Shown: one piece after another, positions 1-8,312 of the stretch
How the letters are laid out: the number at the start of each line of letters is the position of its first letter
Position numbering within the stretch: the stretch's first letter is position 1
NCBI RefSeq assembly: GCF_006716675.1
Contig: NZ_VFPM01000001.1
Coordinates: forward strand, 806,001 to 870,000
Length of the DNA stretch: 64,000 nucleotides
Origin: Humibacillus xanthopallidus
GTDB taxonomy: Bacteria > Actinomycetota > Actinomycetes > Actinomycetales > Dermatophilaceae
Direction of reading: 5' to 3'
Notes under the pieces: generated by a model
The model's database searches: none
Told to the model about the DNA's origin: nothing
What the model saw: the letters and a program-made list of their open reading frames with translations, nothing else
Made by a program: the position numbers and the translations under genes

Positions 1-65
1 ACGCCGTAGACGCCGATGCCGGCGAGCAGGGCCGCGAGCACGGCGGGCAGCTGGAGGTGGATCAC
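1..65 (-). CDS. nuoK2: NuoK-type subunit of second complex I cluster (partial)
   Basis: Only the first 21 codons lie in the window; the gene runs off the left edge. It starts at a GTG that overlaps the TGA of nuoJ2 (GTGA), the coupling used throughout these clusters. The visible residues ([21 protein letters not shown]) look like the first membrane helix of NuoK, the small antiporter-like subunit next to NuoJ. Position after nuoJ2 supports the call. The identity rests mainly on gene order because so little is visible. Confidence 0.7.
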   Translation of the reverse strand, partial: MIHLQLPAVLAALLAGIGVYG

Positions 66-613
66 GGGCGCACCTCGCTGCGGGCCGCAGAGCTCTCGTC
101 CTCGCGGCGCAGGACGAGCCGCGACACCGCGAACGCCCCGATGAGGGCGACGAGCAGCAGGACCGAGAGCAGCTCGAAGGGCCAGACCCACGTGCCGAAG
201 ACCGCCTGGGCGATCGCCGGAGTGCCACCCGGGGCGCCCCCGTCGAGGTCGACGGTGACGCCCGAGAAGAGCGGCAGCAGCAGCGCTGCGAGCAGGACCG
301 TCGTCGCGGCGCCGAGCACCGCGCCCACGACGCGCTGCCACGCCGGGGTGTCGATCTCGGCGTGCGGGCCGATGGGGGCCCGGGTCAGCATGAGGGCGAA
401 GAGCACGAGCACGACGATGGCGCCGACGTAGACGAGCAGCTGGACGAGCCCGACGAGCTCCTGCCCGAGCACGAGGTAGCAACCGGCCAGGGTGCCGAGC
501 GAGACGAGCAGCCACAGCGCGGAGTGGACGACGTGCTTCGTCGTCACCGACAGCAGCGCCGAGAGCGCCGTGATCGCGCCCACCGCAGCGAAGACGATGT
601 CACGGGTCGTCAC
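62..613 (-). CDS. nuoJ2: NADH-quinone oxidoreductase subunit J, second copy
   Basis: A 183-residue polytopic membrane protein (about five helices) of the NuoJ family, part of the membrane arm next to NuoA, NuoK and NuoH. The N-terminal half has the family pattern of a first helix followed by '[20 protein letters not shown]' and '[15 protein letters not shown]', the helix that carries the pi-bulge in complex I. It is shorter than the 262-residue NuoJ of the main operon. The start overlaps the nuoI2 stop and the stop overlaps nuoK2, so it is translated as part of the operon. Confidence 0.9.
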   Translation of the reverse strand: MTTRDIVFAAVGAITALSALLSVTTKHVVHSALWLLVSLGTLAGCYLVLGQELVGLVQLLVYVGAIVVLVLFALMLTRAPIGPHAEIDTPAWQRVVGAVLGAATTVLLAALLLPLFSGVTVDLDGGAPGGTPAIAQAVFGTWVWPFELLSVLLLVALIGAFAVSRLVLRREDESSAARSEVRP

Positions 614-1380
614 TCGGGCTCCCGCGGGTCGGTCGTCGGCAGGACCTGGGTCTGCTCAGAGGTCTGCTCAGAAGTCTGCTCGGAGGGTTCACGGACCACC
701 GGCAGGCGCTTCGTCTCCGCGACGGGAGGCGCCGCGAGCGTCTCGGTGGGGGGCTCGGGAGTGCCCGTCGACACCTCGGGCGCCGTTGCCGGCGCGGGCG
801 TGCCCGCGCGCGCCGGGCGCACCCGGGCGGGTCGCGCGGCCGCCGCCCCGGCTCCCGCGGCTGCCCCGGCTGCCCGGGCGGGCTTGGCTGCAGCGGCGAC
901 CTCGGCGGGCTCGGCGCTGCCGGGGTCGAGTGCGACGGGCGGCGGCACGGTGGCCATCCACGCCCCGAGCCGGTCCTTCTCGTGGAGCAGGTCGCGGATG
1001 TCGAGCTCGGCGTACTCGAACTCGGGGCTCCAGTGCAGGGCGTCGAAGGGACACACCTCGATGCAGATGCCGCAGTACATGCAGAGCGAGAAGTCGATCG
1101 CGAAGCGGTCGAGGACGTTGCGCTGGCGAGCACGCCCGCCGGGGGTCGTGGGCGGCACCTCCTCCTTGTGGGAGTCGATGTAGATGCACCAGTCGGGGCA
1201 CTCGCGGGCGCAGAGCATGCACGAGGTGCAGTTCTCCTCCGTCAGCGCGATGACACCCCGGGAGCGTGAGGGCAGCGCCGGTGACACGTCGGGGTACTCG
1301 GCCGTGTGGGCGCGCCGGGTGAGCGAGCGGGCGGTCGTCGCCATGCCCTTGACGAGTCCGGGAAGGATGCCGTCAGCCAC
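610..1380 (-). CDS. nuoI2: NADH-quinone oxidoreductase subunit I, second copy, long C-terminal tail
   Basis: A 256-residue NuoI-type ferredoxin that would carry the N6a and N6b [4Fe-4S] clusters. The two CxxCxxCxxxC motifs are intact, with cysteines at 51, 54, 57, 61 and 100, 103, 106, 110. The GTG start comes shortly after nuoH2. Residues after about 150 are unlike NuoI: an Ala/Pro-rich stretch and then three tandem EQTS units near the C-terminus. The tail is probably disordered. In a cluster without NuoEFG this subunit is a plausible entry point for electrons from ferredoxin, which is inference. Confidence 0.93.
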   Translation of the reverse strand: MADGILPGLVKGMATTARSLTRRAHTAEYPDVSPALPSRSRGVIALTEENCTSCMLCARECPDWCIYIDSHKEEVPPTTPGGRARQRNVLDRFAIDFSLCMYCGICIEVCPFDALHWSPEFEYAELDIRDLLHEKDRLGAWMATVPPPVALDPGSAEPAEVAAAAKPARAAGAAAGAGAAAARPARVRPARAGTPAPATAPEVSTGTPEPPTETLAAPPVAETKRLPVVREPSEQTSEQTSEQTQVLPTTDPREPE

Positions 1381-1442
1381 CGCGAGTCACCCCCTTTCCA
1401 GTCGTCGAGTCTCTGTTTCGGGGCTCTGCCGCCCCAAGGGGT

Positions 1443-2402
1443 TCACGAGGTCATCACCACGCCGACGGCCGTGAGGGCGAGCTGGAGCAGGGCGATCGGC
1501 ACGAGCCAGACCCAGGCGAGGCGCTGGAGCTGGTCCTCGCGCATGCGCGGCCACGAGACCCGCATCCAGATCATGACGACGGCGACGGCGAAGCCCTTGA
1601 GCAGCGTCCACAGCCACCCGAGCCACGACTCGAAGGGGCCCGCCCACCCCCCGAGAAAGAGCACGGCGAAGAGCAGCGACATGACGACGATGCCGGCGTA
1701 CTCGGCGAGGAGGAAGAAGGCGAAGCGGAGCCCGGAGTACTCCGTGTAGGGCCCGAAGACGATCTCGCTGTCGGCGACCGGCATGTCGAAGGGCGGGCGC
1801 TGCAGCTCCGCGAGCGCCGCGACGAGGAAGACGAAGGCACCCGGCGCCTGCCAGAGCAGCCACCACGGCGACCACGCCTCGGCGATGCCGACGATCGACA
1901 GGGTCCCCGCTGCCAGTGCGACGGACGCCACGGCAAGCACCATCGGCAGCTCGTAGGACACGAGCTGTGCGGCCGCGCGCATGCCGCCGAGGAGGGAGTA
2001 CTTGTTGGCCGAGGCCCAGCCGGCCATGAGGGTGCCGATGATGCCGACCCCGATGACGGCGAGGACGAGCACGACGCTCGCATCGAGCGTGGCCCCGACG
2101 ACGGTCGGCGAGAGGGGGATGACGGAGAGCGCCACGAGGTAGGGGATGAGGGCGACGGCCGGTGCGAGGCGGAAGACACCGCGGTCGGCCCGCGCCGGCA
2201 CGACGTCCTCCTTCTGGACGAACTTCACCCCGTCAGCGACGAGCTGGGCCCACCCGTGGAAGCCACCGGCATACATCGGCCCGAGACGGCCCTGCATGTG
2301 GGCCATCACCTTGTGCTCGGTCTGCCCGACGAGCAGCGGGAGGCTGAGGAAGGCGGCGAGCACGGCGACCGCGCGCACGACGGCCTCCAGCCACGGGCTC
2401 AC
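1443..2402 (-). CDS. nuoH2: NADH-quinone oxidoreductase subunit H, second copy
   Basis: A 319-residue NuoH, the membrane subunit that holds the quinone-access channel. The GTG at 2402 was chosen because it overlaps the nuoC2 TGA and gives a normal N-terminus; the open frame extends upstream only as a shadow of nuoC2. Landmarks are 'GPMYAGGFHGWAQLVADGVKF' near residue 45 (matching the RxGPN region of other NuoH), 'SANKYSLLGGMRAAAQLVSYE' and 'AELQRPPFDMPVADSEIVFG' followed by TEYSG. The acidic loop reads PVADSEIV instead of the usual PEAESELV. It has about eight helices and is considerably shorter than the main-operon NuoH (476 residues), which carries a long tail. Confidence 0.93.
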   Translation of the reverse strand: MSPWLEAVVRAVAVLAAFLSLPLLVGQTEHKVMAHMQGRLGPMYAGGFHGWAQLVADGVKFVQKEDVVPARADRGVFRLAPAVALIPYLVALSVIPLSPTVVGATLDASVVLVLAVIGVGIIGTLMAGWASANKYSLLGGMRAAAQLVSYELPMVLAVASVALAAGTLSIVGIAEAWSPWWLLWQAPGAFVFLVAALAELQRPPFDMPVADSEIVFGPYTEYSGLRFAFFLLAEYAGIVVMSLLFAVLFLGGWAGPFESWLGWLWTLLKGFAVAVVMIWMRVSWPRMREDQLQRLAWVWLVPIALLQLALTAVGVVMTS

Positions 2403-2971
2403 GTCGACTCCTCGGCGACCGCCCGGGACGACGACGGCTCCCGGGGGCCCCAGTCGGGCCCGGGGACGCCCGGGGCCTGCACCCGCCGACGGCCGGGAGC
2501 CCGGGCGCTCTCGTGACCTTCTCCCGGCTCCTTGCCTCCCGGCCACGGCTTCGACGCCCGCGCGGCGAGCACGAAGGACTTGCGCAGCGGCGTGCCCTCG
2601 AAGCCTTCGGGGAGCAGCAGCGGGCGCAACCCCCGGCCGGTGCCGTCGTCGAAGCCGTCGAAGTCGAGGCCGAACATCTCGTGGGTCTCGCGCTCGTGCC
2701 AGGCCGCGCCGGAGAAGATCGGCGTCAGCGAGGGCACCGCCACCCCGTCGACGGCCCGCGTGCGCAGCAGCACCGAGCGCAGCCCGGCCGCGCCGCTCGG
2801 GTGCGACGGGTCGATGAGGTGGCAGACGACGTCGAAGCCGGGGTCGGCGTCGGCGTCGGTCTGGTCGACGGCCGTGAGGAAGTCGAAGAAGGCGTAGCCG
2901 TCCTCGCGCAGCGCGAGGACGGTGGACGACCACTCCCCGAAGGGCACGTCGCGCACGTCGGTGACCTTCAA
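2399..2971 (-). CDS. nuoC2: NADH-quinone oxidoreductase subunit C (30 kDa type), second copy
   Basis: A 190-residue NuoC-family protein, normally part of the connecting module of complex I. The family signature is at about residues 92-106 ([15 protein letters not shown]). It starts at a TTG that overlaps the nuoB2 stop (TTGA), which decides the start. About 50 C-terminal residues are basic and Pro-rich with no recognisable domain. The next gene is nuoH2: no nuoD follows, although NuoC and NuoD normally work together and are often fused. Confidence 0.9.
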   Translation of the reverse strand: MKVTDVRDVPFGEWSSTVLALREDGYAFFDFLTAVDQTDADADPGFDVVCHLIDPSHPSGAAGLRSVLLRTRAVDGVAVPSLTPIFSGAAWHERETHEMFGLDFDGFDDGTGRGLRPLLLPEGFEGTPLRKSFVLAARASKPWPGGKEPGEGHESARAPGRRRVQAPGVPGPDWGPREPSSSRAVAEEST

Positions 2972-3621
2972 CGGTCACCTCCGTCGCCGGCCTGCGGTAT
3001 GCGTGTCGTGGGGGTCTCGCGCCCAGCGGGGGCGCCGCGTCGCAGGAGGGGGCGACGGACGTCACCGGCGCTGCCGACCCGCGAGCCGGCATACCGGCCC
3101 GTGATGCGCTGGGCGCTCACCCGCTCGCTCGCGATCTGCTCCTGGAGGCGGATGATGCCGTGGAGCAGCGCCTCGGGGCGCGGCGGGCAGCCGGGCACGT
3201 AGACGTCGACGGGGATGATCTGGTCGACGCCCTTCGTCACGGAGTAGGAGTCCCAGTAGGGCCCGCCGGAGTTGGAGCAGGCGCCGAAGGAGATGACGTA
3301 CTTCGGCTCGGGCATCTGGTCGTAGAGGCGGCGGATCGCCGGCGCCATCTTGTCGGTGACGGTGCCCGAGACGACCATGAGGTCGGCCTGTCGCGGACCG
3401 GGCGCGAAGGGGATGACACCGAGGCGCATGAAGTCGTGACGGCCCATCGAGGCGGCGATGAACTCGATGGCGCAGCAGGCGAGCCCGAAGTTGAAGACCC
3501 ACAGGGAGTAGCGCCGGCCCCAGTTGAGCACGACCTTGATCGGCTTCGGGGCGTGGGCGCTGACCGGCCCGACGGAGATGTCGGGGGGCCGCACCGACGG
3601 CATCGGCAGGTCGACGCCCAT
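2968..3621 (-). CDS. nuoB2: NADH-quinone oxidoreductase subunit B, second copy
   Basis: A 217-residue NuoB, the subunit that holds cluster N2. All four ligand cysteines are present: the tandem pair at 49-50, C115 and C145 (PGCPPRP). The ATG at 3621 overlaps the nuoA2 stop (ATGA) and is preferred over the longer open frame. Residues after about 165 form an Arg-rich extension that the main NuoB lacks. Intact N2 ligands suggest a working electron-transfer end despite the missing NuoD. Confidence 0.95.
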   Translation of the reverse strand: MGVDLPMPSVRPPDISVGPVSAHAPKPIKVVLNWGRRYSLWVFNFGLACCAIEFIAASMGRHDFMRLGVIPFAPGPRQADLMVVSGTVTDKMAPAIRRLYDQMPEPKYVISFGACSNSGGPYWDSYSVTKGVDQIIPVDVYVPGCPPRPEALLHGIIRLQEQIASERVSAQRITGRYAGSRVGSAGDVRRPLLRRGAPAGRETPTTRIPQAGDGGDR

Positions 3622-3980
3622 CACACCCACCTCAGCAGTCCGCGGCGGGCGGCGTGGGCGAGCCCGAGCACGATGACGCCGATGAAGATGCCCATCTCGA
3701 CGAGGCTGGCCCGGCCGAGGTCTGCCGAGCGGAGCACCGTCGCCCACGGGAAGAGGTAGATCGCGTCGACGGCGAAGATGACGTAGAGGAAGCTGAAGAC
3801 GAAGTAGCGCACCTTCGTCTGCGCCCAGCCCACGCCGACGGGGTCGACGCCCGACTCGTAGGTCGTCAGCTTGGCGGCCCAGGGCGCCCGGGGCGCGAGC
3901 AGCCGGCGGGCCGTCATGGCGGCCACGAAGAGCAGGACGCCCGCCCCGACCACTGCTGCGACGACGAGGTACCCGGCCAT
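3621..3980 (-). CDS. nuoA2: NADH-quinone oxidoreductase subunit A, second copy
   Basis: A 119-residue, three-helix NuoA, first gene of the second cluster. The conserved [10 protein letters not shown] and '[20 protein letters not shown]' segments are clear. The ATG at 3980 is chosen because it gives the family length and because a TAGGCT hexamer lies seven bases before it, fitting a leaderless start; the longer open frame has no such support. It is divergent from korA across a 189-base region. Confidence 0.93.
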   Translation of the reverse strand: MAGYLVVAAVVGAGVLLFVAAMTARRLLAPRAPWAAKLTTYESGVDPVGVGWAQTKVRYFVFSFLYVIFAVDAIYLFPWATVLRSADLGRASLVEMGIFIGVIVLGLAHAARRGLLRWV

Positions 3981-3987
3981 GCCGGTC

Positions 3988-3993
3988 AGCCTA
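3988..3993 (-). promoter_or_regulatory. -10 box of nuoA2, leaderless promoter candidate
   Basis: Read on the minus strand this is TAGGCT followed by seven bases and then the nuoA2 ATG, the arrangement of actinobacterial leaderless transcripts. The matching -35 region is weak (GGCACA at 4011-4016). Confidence 0.5.
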
Positions 3994-4021
3994 GTCAGAT
4001 CGCGCGGCCCTGTGCCGACCC

Positions 4022-4031
4022 CGGATATCCG
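4022..4031. promoter_or_regulatory. palindrome CGGATATCCG between nuoA2 and korA
   Basis: A perfect 10-base palindrome, AT-centred in very GC-rich DNA, in the only non-coding stretch between two divergent operons. It lies just upstream of the proposed nuoA2 -35 position, where an operator would sit. No regulator is identified. Confidence 0.3.
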
Positions 4032-4076
4032 TGTCCACGAGGTGGCAGCCTCCCGAACACGCGTCAAAGCACGAAC

Positions 4077-4082
4077 TAGCAT
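4077..4082 (+). promoter_or_regulatory. possible korA -10 box
   Basis: TAGCAT lies 87 bases upstream of the korA ATG, with a poor -35 match (CGAACA) 17 bases before it. It is the best -10-like hexamer in this stretch, but a long leader would follow. Confidence 0.25.
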
Positions 4083-4169
4083 GGAATCGTCCGGCGCACC
4101 AGAGCGTTGGGTCCGGTATCTCCGCCGGCAGACGGCTACCGCAGCAACAACCCGAGGACGTCGTAGCGC

Positions 4170-6068
4170 ATGAGCACGAAACTGGTCCAGAAGCTCGATC
4201 GCGTGGTCATCCGATTCGCCGGGGACTCCGGCGACGGCATGCAGCTGACCGGCGACCGCTTCACGTCGGAGACGGCCCTGCTCGGCAACGACCTCTCGAC
4301 GCTGCCCAACTTCCCCGCCGAGATCCGGGCGCCCCAGGGCACCCTCCCCGGGGTCTCGAGCTTCCAGCTACACTTCGCCGACCACGACGTGCTCACCCCG
4401 GGCGACGCCCCCGACGTGCTCGTCGCGATGAACCCCGCGGCCCTGCGCGCCAACCTCGGCGACCTGCCCCGCGGCGCGAGCATCATCGTCAACACCGACG
4501 AGTTCACCAAGCGCAACCTCGCCAAGGTCGGATATGCCGTGAGCCCCCTCGACGACGGGTCGCTCGAGGCGTGGCACGTGCACCCCGTCGCGATCACCTC
4601 GATCGCCGTCGAGGCTCTCGCCTCCTTCACCGACCTGACCCGCAAGGAGAAGGAGCGCGCCAAGAACATGTTCGCGCTCGGCCTCCTGTCGTGGCTCTAC
4701 ACGCGGCCGACCGAGGGCACCGAGTCCTTCCTCAAGAGCAAGTTCGCCGACCGCCCCGAGATCCTCGAGGCCAACCTCGCGGCGCTGCGGGCCGGGTACA
4801 ACTACGGCGAGACGACCGAGGACTTCGCCGTGTCCTACGAGGTCGCCCCGGCGACGATGCGCGAGGGCACCTACCGCAACGTGACGGGCAACGTGGCGCT
4901 CTCGCTCGGGCTCGTCGCGGCCGCCCACCGGGCCGGCCTGCCGCTCTTCCTCGGCAGCTACCCGATCACGCCGGCCTCCGACATCCTCCACACCCTCGCC
5001 GGGCTCAAGCGCTACGGCGTCGCGACGATGCAGGCCGAGGACGAGATCGCCGGCGTCGGGGCGGCCCTCGGCGCCTCCTTCGGCGGGGCGCTCGGCGTCA
5101 CGACGACCAGCGGCCCGGGCCTCGCGCTCAAGGCCGAGACGATCGGCCTCGCCGTGTCGCTCGAGCTGCCGCTCGTCGTCTGCGACATCCAGCGCGGCGG
5201 CCCCTCGACCGGCCTGCCTACGAAGACCGAGCAGGCCGACCTCCTCCAGGCCCTCTTCGGCCGCAACGGCGAGTCGCCGGTCGCGGTCGTCGCACCGTCG
5301 ACGCCCTCCGACTGCTTCGACATCGCCGTCGAGGCGGTGCGCATCGCGACGACCTACCGCACGCCGGTCATCGTCCTGTCCGATGGCTACCTCGCCAACG
5401 GCTCGGAGCCGTGGCGCCTGCCGCGCACGGCCGAGCTGCCCGACATCGCCGTGGAGTTCGCCACCGAGCCCAACGCCGTCGACGCCAAGGGCGCGCCGGT
5501 CTTCCACCCCTACCTGCGCGACCCCGAGACCCTCGCCCGGCCGTGGGCCGTGCCCGGCACTCCCGGCCTCGAGCACCGCGTCGGTGGCATCGAGAAGGCC
5601 GACGTCACGGGCAACATCTCCTACGACCCCGACAACCACGACCACATGACCCGGCTGCGCCAGGCGAAGATCGACGGCATCGCCGACACGATCGCTCCGC
5701 TCGCCGTCGACGACCCGACGCGTGACGCCGAGGTGCTCGTGGTCGGCTGGGGCTCGACCTACGGACCCATCGCCGCCGCGGTGCGCGAGGCGCGCGCTCG
5801 TGGAGGCCGGGTCGCCCAGGCGCACCTGCGCCACCTCAACCCGTTCCCCGCCAACACCGGCGAGGTGCTGCGCGGCTACCAGCGCGTCATCGTCCCCGAG
5901 ATGAACCTCGGCCAGCTCTCGATGCTCCTGCGCGCGAAGTACCTCGTCGACATCGAGTCGCACACGTCGGTGCGCGGGCTGCCTTTCCAGGCAGGCGATC
6001 TCGCCGACGTCATCAGCGCCGCCGTCGCGTCCGTCTCGCACGCGCCCCTGAAGGAGACCGCACAGTGA
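4170..6068 (+). CDS. korA: 2-oxoacid:ferredoxin oxidoreductase, alpha subunit (gamma-alpha fusion)
   Basis: A 632-residue fused gamma-alpha chain of 2-oxoglutarate (or related 2-oxoacid) ferredoxin oxidoreductase. With KorB it oxidatively decarboxylates the 2-oxoacid to acyl-CoA and reduces ferredoxin. Residues 1 to about 190 are the gamma (CoA-side) domain, beginning with the 'RFAGDSGDGMQLTGD' type motif. The alpha domain follows, with YPITP at 264-268 and a Rossmann-like C-terminal domain. A GAGG sequence precedes the ATG. In aerobic actinobacteria KorAB can stand in for or supplement 2-oxoglutarate dehydrogenase. Substrate choice is by family; sequence alone does not fix it. Confidence 0.93.
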   Translation: MSTKLVQKLDRVVIRFAGDSGDGMQLTGDRFTSETALLGNDLSTLPNFPAEIRAPQGTLPGVSSFQLHFADHDVLTPGDAPDVLVAMNPAALRANLGDLPRGASIIVNTDEFTKRNLAKVGYAVSPLDDGSLEAWHVHPVAITSIAVEALASFTDLTRKEKERAKNMFALGLLSWLYTRPTEGTESFLKSKFADRPEILEANLAALRAGYNYGETTEDFAVSYEVAPATMREGTYRNVTGNVALSLGLVAAAHRAGLPLFLGSYPITPASDILHTLAGLKRYGVATMQAEDEIAGVGAALGASFGGALGVTTTSGPGLALKAETIGLAVSLELPLVVCDIQRGGPSTGLPTKTEQADLLQALFGRNGESPVAVVAPSTPSDCFDIAVEAVRIATTYRTPVIVLSDGYLANGSEPWRLPRTAELPDIAVEFATEPNAVDAKGAPVFHPYLRDPETLARPWAVPGTPGLEHRVGGIEKADVTGNISYDPDNHDHMTRLRQAKIDGIADTIAPLAVDDPTRDAEVLVVGWGSTYGPIAAAVREARARGGRVAQAHLRHLNPFPANTGEVLRGYQRVIVPEMNLGQLSMLLRAKYLVDIESHTSVRGLPFQAGDLADVISAAVASVSHAPLKETAQ

Positions 6069-7168
6069 CCACCGACCTCGGTATGCCGTCCGGCCCGGGC
6101 TCTGCGCCCGTCGACTCCCGCGACGCGGCCTCCGGCACCACCGGCGTGCCTCGCCTCGCCGACGGCACGGCGCTGACGAAGAAGGACTTCACCTCCGACC
6201 AGGAGGTGCGCTGGTGCCCGGGGTGCGGCGACTACGCGATCCTCGCCGCCGTCCAGGGATTCCTGCCCGAACTCGGGCTCAAGCGCGAGAACATCGTCTT
6301 CGTCTCGGGCATCGGGTGCAGCTCGCGCTTCCCGTACTACCTCGACACCTACGGCATGCACTCGATCCACGGCCGCGCCCCCGCGATCGCGACCGGTCTC
6401 ACGGCCACCCGCGAGGACCTCTCGGTCTGGGTCGTCACCGGTGACGGCGACGCGCTCTCGATCGGTGGCAACCACCTCATCCACGCGCTGCGCCGCAACG
6501 TCAACCTCAAGATCCTGCTCTTCAACAACGAGATCTACGGCCTGACGAAGGGGCAGTACTCCCCCACCTCGCACGTCGGGCAGGTGACGAAGTCGAGCCC
6601 GCTCGGCTCGCTCGACCGGCCCTTCAACCCCGTCTCGCTCGCCCTCGGTGCCGAGGCGACCTTCGTCGCGCGGACCATGGACTCCGACCGCCAGCACCTG
6701 ACGGCGGTGCTGCGCGCGGCGGCCGAGCACCGCGGCTCGGCCCTCGTCGAGATCTACCAGAACTGCCCGATCTTCAACGACGGGGTCTTCGACGTCCTCA
6801 AGGACCGCACCGAGGCGGCGGCCCGCATCCTGCACCTCACCGACGGCGAGGAGGTTGCGGCCGGTGACACCGTGGTGGTGCGAGACGACCAGGGCGTCAT
6901 GACCGTGGCCCCGCGGGCAGAGGCCGACCCGACGCGCATCGTCGTGCACGACCCGGCCGCCGACGACCCTTCGGCGGCGTTCGCGCTCTCGCGCCTCGAC
7001 TCCCCCGACCTCGGTCACGTGCCGATGGGGATCTTCCGCAACGTGGCCCGCCCGACCTACGACGACTCGCTGCGCGAGCAGATCGCGTCCGCCCGCACCG
7101 GCGAGGTCACCGACGCCGACATCGACGCCCTCCTCGCCGGCCGGGACACCTGGACCGTGCGGGCGTGA
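6065..7168 (+). CDS. korB: 2-oxoacid:ferredoxin oxidoreductase, beta subunit
   Basis: A 367-residue thiamine-diphosphate and [4Fe-4S] subunit. The cluster motif CPGCG begins at residue 51, and the ThDP motif GDGDALSIGGNH starts near 126. GTG at 6065 overlaps the korA stop (GTGA), so the subunits are translated together. About 40 residues precede the conserved fold and look disordered; internal starts are possible. The C-terminal third (LSRLDSPDLGHVPMGIFR and on) is the usual actinobacterial KorB extension. Confidence 0.94.
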   Translation: MTTDLGMPSGPGSAPVDSRDAASGTTGVPRLADGTALTKKDFTSDQEVRWCPGCGDYAILAAVQGFLPELGLKRENIVFVSGIGCSSRFPYYLDTYGMHSIHGRAPAIATGLTATREDLSVWVVTGDGDALSIGGNHLIHALRRNVNLKILLFNNEIYGLTKGQYSPTSHVGQVTKSSPLGSLDRPFNPVSLALGAEATFVARTMDSDRQHLTAVLRAAAEHRGSALVEIYQNCPIFNDGVFDVLKDRTEAAARILHLTDGEEVAAGDTVVVRDDQGVMTVAPRAEADPTRIVVHDPAADDPSAAFALSRLDSPDLGHVPMGIFRNVARPTYDDSLREQIASARTGEVTDADIDALLAGRDTWTVRA

Positions 7169-8202
7169 GCTCCCGCGACACGCGGGCCACGGGCGAGACG
7201 CCGGGTCTCGCCGAGCCCGAGGGAGCGCTCGACGGGCCCCTCGACGGCGGCTTCGTCCCCGGTGGCAGCACGCCCCCGCGCGAGGTCAGGCGGGGCGTCC
7301 TGCTCGGCTTCGCGGCATACGGGCTATGGGGGCTCTTCCCGCTCTACTTCGACGCGCTCAAGCCCGCCGGAGCGTGGGAGATCCTCGCGAACCGCATCCT
7401 CTGGACGATGCTCTTCTGCGTCCTCGTGCTGCTCGTGCGACGCGACTTCGACTGGATCGGGCCGCTGCTGCGCCGGCCCCGGCTGCTCGCAGGCACGGCG
7501 GTCGCCGCGGTGCTCATCGCGGTCAACTGGGTCGTCTACGTCGCGGCGGTGACGTCGGGCAACACGTCGGAGGCGGCCCTCGGCTACTTCCTCAACCCGC
7601 TCGTCACGGTCGCCCTCGGGGTCATCGTGCTCGGTGAGCGGCTCCGCCGCCTCCAGTGGGTCGCGGTCGGCATCGGCGTGGCCGCCGGGATCTACCTCGC
7701 GGTGACGGGCGGGCGCGTGCCGTGGATCGCGCTGACGCTCGCGCTGTCGTTCGCGCTCTACGGGCTGACGAAGAAGAAGGTCGGCGTGAGCCTCGAGGCG
7801 CTGCACGGCCTCACCGTCGAGACGGTCGTGCTCGCACCGGTCGCGGTCGCCGCCGTCGTCATCGTCGGCGCGCAGGGCGGTCTCGCCTTCGGGCAGCACG
7901 GCCCGTGGCACACGAGCCTGCTCGTGCTGTCCGGTGTCGTGACCGCGCTGCCGCTGCTCTGCTTCGCCGCCGCGGCCCGGCGCATCCCGCTCGTCACGAT
8001 CGGGCTCATCCAGTTCATCACGCCGGTCATGCAGCTGCTCTGCGCCGTCCTGCTGCTCGGTGAGCACATGCCCGCGGAGCGCTGGGTCGGCTTCGGCATC
8101 GTGTGGCTCGCGCTCATCGTGCTGACCATCGACTCCCTCGGCAGCCTCCGGGCCAACCGGGCCGCGCAACGGGACCTCCCGGTCAACGACTGCCCGAGCT
8201 GA
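7165..8202 (+). CDS. rarD: RarD-like EamA-family permease
   Basis: A 345-residue membrane protein with about ten helices in two EamA repeats, preceded by a roughly 45-residue polar N-terminus. Features typical of RarD are 'FAAYGLWGLFPLYFDALK' at the first helix, 'NWVVYVAAVTSGNTSEAALG' and YFLNPLV. RarD proteins are drug/metabolite transporters of unknown physiological substrate. The GTG start overlaps the korB stop, so it is in the korAB transcript, an unexpected partner. Overlap could be incidental in so compact a genome. Confidence 0.85.
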   Translation: MSSRDTRATGETPGLAEPEGALDGPLDGGFVPGGSTPPREVRRGVLLGFAAYGLWGLFPLYFDALKPAGAWEILANRILWTMLFCVLVLLVRRDFDWIGPLLRRPRLLAGTAVAAVLIAVNWVVYVAAVTSGNTSEAALGYFLNPLVTVALGVIVLGERLRRLQWVAVGIGVAAGIYLAVTGGRVPWIALTLALSFALYGLTKKKVGVSLEALHGLTVETVVLAPVAVAAVVIVGAQGGLAFGQHGPWHTSLLVLSGVVTALPLLCFAAAARRIPLVTIGLIQFITPVMQLLCAVLLLGEHMPAERWVGFGIVWLALIVLTIDSLGSLRANRAAQRDLPVNDCPS

Positions 8203-8257
8203 GCGGCCGGCCGGCCGGCCGTGCGAGGCCCGACCTCGGCGCGACGAGCCGAACCCA

Positions 8258-8296
8258 CCGGGGCAGCCACACGGCATACGGCTGGGGCTGCCCCGG
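8258..8296. terminator. hairpin between convergent rarD and BNR genes
   Basis: A perfect 11-base inverted repeat (8258-8268 with 8286-8296) and a 17-base loop, between two converging genes, so it probably terminates both. There is no T run, as is common at this GC content. The loop contains the octamer CGGCATAC. A self-complementary run of CGG/CCG units at 8204-8221 precedes it. Confidence 0.6.
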
Positions 8297-8312
8297 CAGG
8301 CTCACGACGCGG

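Noticed and set aside
652..684. Short TCTGCTCAGA-type direct repeats as an intergenic element
   Set aside because: They lie inside nuoI2 and encode its EQTS units in frame.
2399..2402. A broken or hidden nuoD between nuoC2 and nuoH2
   Set aside because: nuoC2 and nuoH2 overlap by four bases, so there is no room, and no NuoD-like residues appear in any frame nearby.
4368..6041. Long minus-strand open frame (557 codons) opposite korA
   Set aside because: It mirrors korA in a GC-rich genome, is rich in Arg, Asp and Glu without domain character, and korA is certain.
8204..8221. CGG/CCG run as a separate regulatory element
   Set aside because: Self-complementary low-complexity sequence beside a better terminator hairpin; no independent evidence.
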